NCBI GenBank assembly: GCA_016927175.1
Contig: JAFGNC010000580.1
Location: 1-11,504, forward strand
Direction: 5' to 3'
Length of the DNA: 11,504 bases
Origin: Gammaproteobacteria bacterium
GTDB lineage: Bacteria > Pseudomonadota > Gammaproteobacteria > Steroidobacterales > Rariloculaceae
In this document: piece by piece, positions 5,452-11,504 of the stretch
How the letters are laid out: the number at the start of each line of letters is the position of its first letter
Position numbering within the stretch: the first letter of the stretch is position 1
Translations under genes and position numbers: made by a program
The notes under the pieces: model-generated
The model's input: only the letters and a program-made list of their open reading frames with translations
Databases searched by the model: none
What the model was told of the DNA's origin: nothing

Positions 5452-7920
5452 ATGAAGCATTCAATAAGGCTGGCGGTCGCTGTCGCGCTGGCAGGGACCG
5501 AAGCGCCCGCGTTCGCTCAAGCACTCGAAGAAATCGTCGTCACGGCGACCCGTCGGGCGGAAAGCCTGCAGGACGTTCCGATATCGGTCATGGCCGTGAC
5601 GGGAGACATGATCGCGCAGCACGGCTTCTCCGATATGGAGGACCTTTCGCAGTTCGTTCCAAACCTTCGCATGCGGGACGCGTTCACCGGGCAAGCCATC
5701 TACATCCGCGGCATCGGCACGTCGACCGGTAACGAGGCGTTCGAGCAAGCCGTCGCGCAGTTCGCGGACGGCGTCTACTACGGTCGCGACAACTTGAGCC
5801 AAAACGCGTTTTTCGATCTCGAGCGCGTCGAGGTCGTCCGCGGCCCACAGCCGACGTTCGCGGGACAAAGCGCCACGGCGGGGGCGATCAATATGATCAG
5901 CCGCATGCCGAGCGAGGTGTGGCAAGGAAACGTGATCGGCGCCTACGGCAGCGACGAGGAGCTGAGCCTCGAAGCCGGATTCGGCGGGCCGATCTCGGAC
6001 ACGGTCGGCATCCGTGTCGCGGGCCGATATTACGACCTGGACGACGCCGGGTACTATCGCGTGCTCGACGGCGAGCCGCTCGGAGTCAGAGAGAACAAGG
6101 CCGCCCGTGTCATTCTGACCTTCGCACCGAGCGACCGGTTCGATGCCACGTTCAAATACGAGTATCAGCACACGTGGCAGGAAGGCACGCCGACCGAGTA
6201 CACGCGCTGCGACACGAATCCGGCGACCAGCTTCGCGCATGCGGCTGTGACGCCGGGCATTCCGGCGCTGTGCGCGCTGGACGCGATGTACAACGGCATG
6301 AACCTGGACGCCCTCGACGGGGGGCGAGGGTCCGGGGGCACGCAGAGCGTCTGGGACGCGATGGACTACCTGAACGCTCAGTCCGGCGCCCAGCCGGGCG
6401 ATCCGGACTTCTGGGGCGACACCAACAGCCCCAACTACGGCCGCGTGTCGCGCAACCTGGCGGGCGTTTACGACTACAACCAGGACGAGGAGCGCTGGAC
6501 GAAGGCGGACGTGCTGTCCGGGACTCTGAACTGGCAGCTCGGAGAGCTGACGTTGAGCAGCCAGACCTCCATGGTGGCCTACGACAAAAAGGACTGGCTC
6601 GATCCGGACGACAGCTCGTTTGCGATCTTCACCGACCTGCGACTGGAGGAGTTCGAGCAGGTCTCGGAGGAGATCAGAATCTCGTCGCCCGGCGACCGCA
6701 CGTTCTCCTGGATGCTCGGCGCGTATTGGCAGAATCACGATCTCGAGACCGAGATCGACATCTACATGCCGTGGCTGTTCTTCGGTGCGAATCCGGCATG
6801 GACTGACGGCATCGCGCCCGACTACGAGGCGCGCTCCTTCGGCGGGCGGCTGTTCGAGGACTCGACGTGGAAGTCGGTCTTCTTCGCGGGCACCCTGGCG
6901 GTATCCGATAGCGTCCGGCTGAACTTCGGCGGTCGCTACCAGGATGTCGCGAAAGACGGCCTGCTCGTGCCGACGCAGGCGCTGCTGCCGGTCGGCGGCG
7001 ACCGCTTCGACCCGCGTTTTCCCGTCGGCGAGCCGCTGCGCGAGCCGTCGGAGTCGAGCGACTTCCTGCCGGAGGTCGGCGTGCAGTGGGATGCGACGGA
7101 CAACATCATGATGTACGTCAAGTACGCCGAGGCCTTCAAGGCCGGCGGGTACGTGATGTCGCCCGTCATTGCCGGCGCGTTGCCGAATCCGTTCACGTAC
7201 TTCCCGGAGCAGGCGGAGGGCTACGAGCTCGGCCTCAAGGGCCGGTTTCTCGACAACTCCCTGGAGCTCAACGTCGTCTACTTCGACACCGACTACACGG
7301 ACCTTCAGGAAACGACGTTCCTCAGCGAGGAGGGGCGGTTCATTACCGGCAATGCGGCGAAGGCGGCAACCGAAGGCGTCGAGTTCGACGGCCGCTGGGC
7401 GGCCACCGGGAGCTTCACGCTCGGGTTCGCGGGCACGCTCCTGGACGCCAAGTACGTCGAGCATTCCGTCGACTGCAACTCGCTCGACGTGAAGCTGTGG
7501 CAGGACGCCGGCAACACGGGCCAGTGCCTGCGGGATCTCGCCGGCGTGCAGCTGCCGCAGGCACCCGACTGGCAGGTGACGCTGATGCCCGAGGTTCGTT
7601 TCACGGTCGGTCGCTACGACGCCCGATTCAGCGCCAACCTGTTCTGGAGCGACGGCTACGATCTGGGCAACGACGGCGATCCGCTCGACCTCGTCGACTC
7701 GAACCATCGGTTCGACGTCCGCCTCGGCTTCTCCCCGCCGGATTCTAACTGGGAGGTGGCCCTGTACGGCCGCGACATCACCGATCAGAGGCTGGTCGTC
7801 GCGGGCGCATCGGACTTCCAGCAGAAGAGCAACGATCGGCTCTCTCACAATGGCGGTGGGATCGCCCGCGATCGGGGTGCCCGCTGGGGAATACAGGCGA
7901 CATATTTCCTCGGCAACTGA
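5452..7920 (+). CDS. TonB-dependent outer-membrane receptor (TBDR-2), distinct subfamily
   Basis: A complete 822-residue receptor. Signal peptide 1-22 (APAFA/Q); TonB-box-like LEEIVVTA (25-32), then LQDVPISVMAVTG (39-51), a hallmark of the iron-complex-receptor-like TBDRs common in sphingomonads and gammaproteobacteria. The plug includes YIRGIGTS (84-91) and ERVEVVRGPQPTFAGQSATA (124-143). The second motif departs from the usual RGPQGTLFGRNA. Barrel features include YVKYAEAFKAGG and EGYELGLKGRFLDNSLELN. Two cysteine pairs (RCDT/LCAL and DCNS/QCLR) are likely loop disulfides. The protein ends ATYFLGN rather than in the usual aromatic residue. The frame is open further upstream (a GTG at 5293), but that part encodes relic sequence; ATG 5452 is chosen because GGGGGAGG (5440-5447) precedes it by four bases and a signal peptide follows. 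A promoter probably lies in the A/T-rich stretch 5367-5395, but I cannot fix the boxes. The substrate is unknown. Confidence 0.94.
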   Translation: MKHSIRLAVAVALAGTEAPAFAQALEEIVVTATRRAESLQDVPISVMAVTGDMIAQHGFSDMEDLSQFVPNLRMRDAFTGQAIYIRGIGTSTGNEAFEQAVAQFADGVYYGRDNLSQNAFFDLERVEVVRGPQPTFAGQSATAGAINMISRMPSEVWQGNVIGAYGSDEELSLEAGFGGPISDTVGIRVAGRYYDLDDAGYYRVLDGEPLGVRENKAARVILTFAPSDRFDATFKYEYQHTWQEGTPTEYTRCDTNPATSFAHAAVTPGIPALCALDAMYNGMNLDALDGGRGSGGTQSVWDAMDYLNAQSGAQPGDPDFWGDTNSPNYGRVSRNLAGVYDYNQDEERWTKADVLSGTLNWQLGELTLSSQTSMVAYDKKDWLDPDDSSFAIFTDLRLEEFEQVSEEIRISSPGDRTFSWMLGAYWQNHDLETEIDIYMPWLFFGANPAWTDGIAPDYEARSFGGRLFEDSTWKSVFFAGTLAVSDSVRLNFGGRYQDVAKDGLLVPTQALLPVGGDRFDPRFPVGEPLREPSESSDFLPEVGVQWDATDNIMMYVKYAEAFKAGGYVMSPVIAGALPNPFTYFPEQAEGYELGLKGRFLDNSLELNVVYFDTDYTDLQETTFLSEEGRFITGNAAKAATEGVEFDGRWAATGSFTLGFAGTLLDAKYVEHSVDCNSLDVKLWQDAGNTGQCLRDLAGVQLPQAPDWQVTLMPEVRFTVGRYDARFSANLFWSDGYDLGNDGDPLDLVDSNHRFDVRLGFSPPDSNWEVALYGRDITDQRLVVAGASDFQQKSNDRLSHNGGGIARDRGARWGIQATYFLGN

Positions 7921-7943
7921 TCCCTGGACCCCGATTGCAACTC

Positions 7944-7966
7944 CCCGCGCTTGCAGGAGGCGCGGG
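7944..7966 (+). terminator. Stem-loop after TBDR-2, possible terminator
   Basis: CCCGCGC (7944-7950) and GCGCGGG (7960-7966) form a perfect seven-base stem with a nine-base loop, 24 bases after the TBDR-2 stop. There is no T-run after it, so intrinsic termination is only possible, not shown. It lies at the left edge of the metallopeptidase relic and could be chance in such GC-rich sequence. Confidence 0.3.
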
Positions 7967-7977
7967 AACGGCAGCCG

Positions 7978-8190
7978 GAGCGAGACTGCGACGCGGGTGT
8001 CCGGCGTGCTCGAGCCCGGGGACGTCGACGCCGCGGCGGAAGCGATCGGGGACGATCGGCTGCAGCGTCACGCCGGGCGGCGCATAACGCCCGATTCCTT
8101 CACGCACGGGTCCTCGGCGCAGCGGCGTCAATGGCTGCTGCGGGCGGCCTCGATCGCGGCGAACCCGCCGACCGCGACGCGTTCCGCTGA
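7978..8190 (+). pseudogene. Decayed C-terminal fragment of a YpfJ-type neutral zinc metallopeptidase
   Basis: The best segment (8006-8143) translates to VLEPGDVDAA, then EAIGDDRLQRHA, ITPDSFTHGSSAQR and QWLLR. These match the C-terminal end of the YpfJ family (E. coli VLETGDLEEA...AIGDDRLQ...PDSFTHGTSQQR...WF). A shift to another frame at about 8143-8146 restores the expected ending, GLDRGEPADRDAF, with TGA at 8188-8190, like RGFDSGDPAQCNTF in E. coli. Just upstream, in the same frame as that ending, ERDCDAGV (7978-8001) resembles the family's ELQADCYAGV block. The family are membrane-anchored putative zinc proteases. The N-terminal membrane helix and the HExxH zinc site are absent, a few residues are deleted inside, and at least two frame changes are needed. 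It is a dead remnant, truncated at its 5' side close to the end of TBDR-2. Confidence 0.72.
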
Positions 8191-8235
8191 GCGCCCCGAT
8201 CGGGTGAATGTCGCGGCCGATGCGTAGTCCCGGTA

Positions 8236-8263
8236 TTGAAAAGAAATTCAGAATCGGTATTCT
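8236..8263 (+). promoter_or_regulatory. Candidate sigma-70 promoter for TBDR-3
   Basis: TTGAAA (8236-8241), a 16-base spacer and TATTCT (8258-8263) lie in a locally A/T-rich patch within otherwise GC-rich DNA, about 70 bases upstream of the TBDR-3 ATG. This is the best promoter match in the window, though found by eye only. Confidence 0.5.
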
Positions 8264-8264
8264 G
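8249..8264. promoter_or_regulatory. Perfect palindrome overlapping the TBDR-3 -10 box; possible operator
   Basis: CAGAATCGGTATTCTG has two perfect six-base arms around a four-base centre and covers the whole -10 candidate. A CGGTATT copy also occurs at 8231-8237, giving a direct repeat with the palindrome's CGGTATT (8255-8261). This is a suitable position for a repressor site, but it does not look like a Fur box and I cannot name the regulator. Confidence 0.35.
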
Positions 8265-8333
8265 TATCGCGCCCGAACAAGGCGGAGGCACAGGGGCCCC
8301 GTCACAACAACCTCAGGGCAGGGGGAGGACAGA

Positions 8334-11333
8334 ATGCGTCATCGCAGCATCGACCGTTTTCGTACGCGACTCGACCTGAAGCCGGCAGCCGCGGCCTGCG
8401 CCATCGCGCAGGCGCTCGGTTACAACGCGGCGGCCCACGCCCAGGACGGCGCGGCGCTCGAAGAGGTCGTTACGACCGGCACGCGCATCGAGCGCTCGGG
8501 CATGAATGCGCCGACACCGGTCACGGTCGTCGCGGCCGACGATCTGGCGCTGATGGCGCCGGGCAACATGATCGAGGCGCTGAGCCAGTTGCCGCTGTTT
8601 TACGGCAATACGTCCTCCGCGGCGCCGGGCAATTTCTTCACGACGCCCGGATCGGGCAATCTGAATCTGCGCGGCATCGGCACGAACCGTACGCTGGTGC
8701 TGCTGGACGGCCGCCGCGTCGTCTCGTCGACGCGCTTCGGCGGCACCGACATCAACGTCTTTCCCGAAGCGATGATCAGCACGGTGGAGTCGGTCACGGG
8801 CGGCGCTTCGGCGGCCTACGGCACGGATGCCGTCACCGGCGTCACCAACTTCATCCTGAATACCGATTTCGAAGGCGTCAGCGGCCATGCGCAGGGCGGC
8901 GTCACGAGCCGCGGCGACAACGACAACTGGGAGGCCTCCTTCGCGTTCGGAACGCCGATCGGCGAGAAGTTCCACTTGTTGTTCTCGACGGACTACTTCG
9001 AGCAGGACGGCGTGTTCACGTACGAGGATAGGGACTGGTACAAGGCGTGGGGGCTCGTCACGAACGCCGATCCCAATGGCCCGACGAGCCTGGTCCGACC
9101 TTACGTGGTGTCGACGACGGCGACCTTCGACGGGTTGATTACGGCGCCGGGCACGCCGCTGCATGGGCTGAACTTCAATTCGGAGGGCACGGCGGCGACG
9201 CCGTTCCGGCTGAACCCCGAATCGACCGGGACCTCGCAATCCATCGCCGGCGGCGCCGGCAGCGGCGACTTCATCGGCGCCGACCGGCCGACGGTCGCGC
9301 CGAAGTTCGAACGCGACAGCTCCTTCCTGTACCTCGACTACGACGTGACCGATAACCTGACGCTGTTCGTGCAGGGCATCTACGGCAACTCGACGACCAC
9401 GTCCAACAACGGCGCCGGGCAGTTCCAGGCGTTCTTCTCGCCGATGACCATCTACAGCGGCAACGCTTTCCTGCCCGATTCCATTCAACAGATCATGGAC
9501 GACAACGGCATCGGGCAGTTCACGCTGAACCGCATGGGCCATTCCTCGGATCTGGGCCGCGGGGGCGCAAGCACGATCCAGGACACGACGCTGTCGTCGC
9601 GGACGCTGGGCATCGAAGCGGAGTTCGACACGGACGGCTTCTTCGACGGCTGGCGCATGGACGGCTACTACCAGTACGGCGAATCGAAGACGAAATCGAG
9701 CCAGGTCGGGGGCATACGCATCGACCGGATTCACATGGCGCACGATGCCGTGGTCGACCCCGCGACGGGGGCGATCGTCTGCAACGTAACGCTGGTATCG
9801 GGGCTTTATCCCGACTGCGTGCCGTTGAATCCTTTCGGCCGCGGCAACATGTCGCAGGCCGCGATCGACTGGGTGACCGGTTTCGATCCCGGCCAGCGGA
9901 TCGAGACGCCGCTCTATTACACGCAGTCCGGCTACGACCTCGGGCTCACGGACAGCTACGTCTCCGAGTCCGCCAAGGTTGTTCGCGCGACTATCGTGCA
10001 GGAGGTGTTCGAGCTCACGTTCAACGGCGAGATCTTCGAGAACTTCAAGCCGGGTGCCATCTCGCTCGCTTTCGGCGCCGGCTACCGGGAGGAGCGGATG
10101 AATCAGATCGTGCGCTCGCCGGCGCTGCCCGACGGCAATCACGACACCGGCAGACCCGTGCCGCCCAACGATCCTGCGCTCGGGATACGCGGGCAAGCCC
10201 CCGGCGACGTCAACAACTCCGTCGCGATCCAGTACTCCAAGGTACCGAACATCCGCGGCAAGATGGATGTCACCGAGTTCTTCGGCGAGCTGTTCGTACC
10301 GCTCGTGGCTGACAGCAGGCTCGACCTGAGTCTGGCGGCCCGGCACGCCGACTACTCGGGGTCGGGCGGCGTCTCGGCATACAAGCTCGGTCTCGCATCG
10401 CAGCTGACGGATTCCTTCCGTCTCCGCGCCACCGCATCTCACGATGTCAGAGCGGGCACGTTGTCGGAGAGGTTCGACCAGACCGGCTCGGCCGGTTCCG
10501 TCATGGATCCGTTCGACGGCAACGCCCAGGTCAACATCTTCCAGACCAGCGGCGGCGATCCGAACATCCGGCCTGAGGAAGCCGACACGGTGACGATCGG
10601 CGCCGTCTATCAGCCGGGTTGGGCCGAGGGCCTGTCGCTGTCGGTCGATTGGTACGAGGTGTCGCTCGAGGACGCGATCTCGTCTCTGACGAGCCAGCAG
10701 GTGCTCGATCAGTGCTTCGCCGGAGATCAGTCGCTGTGCGCGAGGGTGCACCGGCTGCCCGACGGCACGATCAACCTGATCCAGGCCAACGTGCTGAACG
10801 TGGCCAAGGCCAAGGTCAGCGGCGTCGACTTCGAGGTGGGCTACCGTCGCAGCGTGAACTGGTTCGGCGGCGGAGAAGCAATCGGCTTTCGCCTGCTCGC
10901 AAGTCACCTTACGGAGAACTCGACCCAGGGCTTTCAGTCGCCTGTCATCGACCGGGCAGGCCAGCTGAACCTCTTCGAATTCCCGAAGGACAAGTACGTC
11001 GCACAGATCAACTACAGCAACGGACCGTTCGCCGCCTTCCTGCAGGCGCGCCGCGTGGACGACGGATATCGCGACGTGCTCCAGGTCGAAGGTGTCGACA
11101 TCGACGACAACACGATCGACTCGGTCACCTACCTCGATCTGAATCTGAGGTACGAGCTCGAGGCCGGCGACGGCGCCTGGGAGTTCTACGGCTCCATCAA
11201 CAATCTGACGGACGAGGATCCGCCGGTCGTGCCGAACTTCGGGTTCTTCGGCGCCACGGCGAACCAGACCAATGCCGGTCTGCATGATCTGCTCGGCCGG
11301 CGTTACACGGTCGGAGCACGCTTCAGCTTCTGA
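8334..11333 (+). CDS. TonB-dependent outer-membrane receptor (TBDR-3), paralogue of TBDR-1
   Basis: A complete 999-residue receptor. A rather long signal peptide (1-36, AAAHA/Q) is followed by TonB-box-like EEVVTTG (43-49). The plug contains PTPVTVV (60-66), LRGIGTNRTLVLLDGRR (112-128) and SVTGGASAAYGTDAVTGV (153-170). The barrel contains GGIRIDRI, a Cys483/Cys495 pair in a C...DCVPLNPFG block, SVDWYEVSLEDAI and a canonical C-terminal RRYTVGARFSF that ends in Phe, as expected for Bam recognition. It aligns block by block with TBDR-1 (MAPGN.IE..SQLP, GNFF.TPGSG.LN.RG, YSGNAFLP, DGW...GY, LARVHR/LVHR, SGVD.E..YR). The frame is open upstream to 8208, but ATG 8334 is chosen because GGGGGAGGA (8321-8329) precedes it by four bases and the upstream codons encode promoter-region sequence. 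It should import an unidentified substrate with TonB energy. Transcription probably starts from its own promoter near 8236-8263. Confidence 0.95.
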   Translation: MRHRSIDRFRTRLDLKPAAAACAIAQALGYNAAAHAQDGAALEEVVTTGTRIERSGMNAPTPVTVVAADDLALMAPGNMIEALSQLPLFYGNTSSAAPGNFFTTPGSGNLNLRGIGTNRTLVLLDGRRVVSSTRFGGTDINVFPEAMISTVESVTGGASAAYGTDAVTGVTNFILNTDFEGVSGHAQGGVTSRGDNDNWEASFAFGTPIGEKFHLLFSTDYFEQDGVFTYEDRDWYKAWGLVTNADPNGPTSLVRPYVVSTTATFDGLITAPGTPLHGLNFNSEGTAATPFRLNPESTGTSQSIAGGAGSGDFIGADRPTVAPKFERDSSFLYLDYDVTDNLTLFVQGIYGNSTTTSNNGAGQFQAFFSPMTIYSGNAFLPDSIQQIMDDNGIGQFTLNRMGHSSDLGRGGASTIQDTTLSSRTLGIEAEFDTDGFFDGWRMDGYYQYGESKTKSSQVGGIRIDRIHMAHDAVVDPATGAIVCNVTLVSGLYPDCVPLNPFGRGNMSQAAIDWVTGFDPGQRIETPLYYTQSGYDLGLTDSYVSESAKVVRATIVQEVFELTFNGEIFENFKPGAISLAFGAGYREERMNQIVRSPALPDGNHDTGRPVPPNDPALGIRGQAPGDVNNSVAIQYSKVPNIRGKMDVTEFFGELFVPLVADSRLDLSLAARHADYSGSGGVSAYKLGLASQLTDSFRLRATASHDVRAGTLSERFDQTGSAGSVMDPFDGNAQVNIFQTSGGDPNIRPEEADTVTIGAVYQPGWAEGLSLSVDWYEVSLEDAISSLTSQQVLDQCFAGDQSLCARVHRLPDGTINLIQANVLNVAKAKVSGVDFEVGYRRSVNWFGGGEAIGFRLLASHLTENSTQGFQSPVIDRAGQLNLFEFPKDKYVAQINYSNGPFAAFLQARRVDDGYRDVLQVEGVDIDDNTIDSVTYLDLNLRYELEAGDGAWEFYGSINNLTDEDPPVVPNFGFFGATANQTNAGLHDLLGRRYTVGARFSF

Positions 11334-11346
11334 CCCGACGTCTCGT

Positions 11347-11408
11347 CACCGCGGTTCGGCGGCGCGGCTGGCCCTCCCCCTCAACGCCTCCGTCGCCGTT
11401 CCGCGGTG
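11347..11408. repeat. Imperfect inverted repeat downstream of TBDR-3
   Basis: CACCGCGG (11347-11354) pairs perfectly with CCGCGGTG (11401-11408). After a TT/TT mismatch, CGGCG (11357-11361) pairs with CGCCG (11394-11398). This makes a 13-base-pair interrupted stem with a 32-base loop, starting 14 bases after the TBDR-3 stop. It might contribute to termination or be a small repeat element. The remaining bases (11409-11504) hold no recognisable coding sequence in any frame. Confidence 0.35.
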
Positions 11409-11504
11409 CATCGTTGCCTGCCGCCGGGCGAGCGTGACGATCGCGGGTGGCGGGCCGGCACAACGAGGAGGAGCTCCCCGTATCCGCAGGTGGCGCGGTA
11501 CGAC

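Noticed and set aside
5461..7848. A 795-codon minus-strand frame antisense to TBDR-2
   Set aside because: Same shadow effect; no recognisable motif and no ribosome binding site.
7778..8305. A 175-codon minus-strand frame between TBDR-2 and TBDR-3
   Set aside because: It is antisense to the metallopeptidase relic and the TBDR-2 end, has low-complexity Arg/Pro composition and no family match.
8208..8333. Upstream start that would add 42 residues to TBDR-3
   Set aside because: It would place the promoter candidate and palindrome inside the gene and precede the signal peptide with a basic stretch; ATG 8334 has a strong ribosome binding site.
8313..11285. A 990-codon open frame on the minus strand, antisense to almost all of TBDR-3
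   Set aside because: Its composition is that of a GC-rich shadow frame (Arg, Val, Ala and Asp rich, no domain, no signal peptide). The plus strand encodes an unmistakable TBDR. Strong third-position G/C bias suppresses stops in this antisense phase.
11455..11480. GAGGAGGAG near the right edge as a ribosome binding site for a next gene
   Set aside because: No start codon lies at a suitable distance and no coding sequence is recognisable in the remaining bases.

Overview
The window is GC-rich DNA with strong G/C preference at third codon positions. It carries three TonB-dependent outer-membrane receptors (TBDRs), a secreted PQQ-type sugar dehydrogenase-like protein and the start of a secreted protein of the 'DGTPNFSGVWQ' type. 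This points to a Gram-negative proteobacterium, most likely an uncultured gammaproteobacterium of the Woeseia/Steroidobacter kind. The lineage is inferred from protein style only. No rRNA, tRNA, CRISPR array, transposase or phage gene was seen.

Layout. On the minus strand, a promoter candidate near 1597-1626 precedes a PQQ-dependent sugar dehydrogenase-like gene (1565 to 291). After 29 bp comes a second secreted-protein gene that runs off the left edge (261 to 1). A 258-bp spacer holds three back-to-back perfect hairpins (1762-1818), and then TBDR-1 is read leftward (4778 to 1824). To the right are TBDR-2 (5452-7920) and TBDR-3 (8334-11333), both on the plus strand. The last 170 bp hold an imperfect inverted repeat and no recognisable gene.

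The least expected content lies in the gaps around TBDR-2. Just upstream (5042-5298) is a frameshifted, truncated remnant of a nitrile hydratase alpha subunit (or the related thiocyanate hydrolase gamma subunit). It stops before the metal-binding cysteine motif. Just downstream (about 7978-8190) is the decayed C-terminal end of a YpfJ-type neutral zinc metallopeptidase, without its HExxH site. TBDR-2 therefore sits between two unrelated dead genes, as expected if this receptor gene was inserted into, or left behind by deletions in, an older gene neighbourhood.

How the genes may work together. TBDR-1 and TBDR-3 are full-length paralogues in opposite orientation with the same architecture; TBDR-2 belongs to a different TBDR subfamily. 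All three have a signal peptide, a TonB-box-like segment, a plug and a 22-strand-type barrel, and should import large or scarce substrates using TonB energy. No substrate can be named from the sequence. The dehydrogenase-like gene and its partner probably form a small operon for secreted or periplasmic proteins. That dehydrogenase lacks two residues normally used with PQQ, so its activity is uncertain. I found no clearly new multi-gene system. The strongest leads are the two relics, the altered active site and a palindrome over the probable TBDR-3 promoter.
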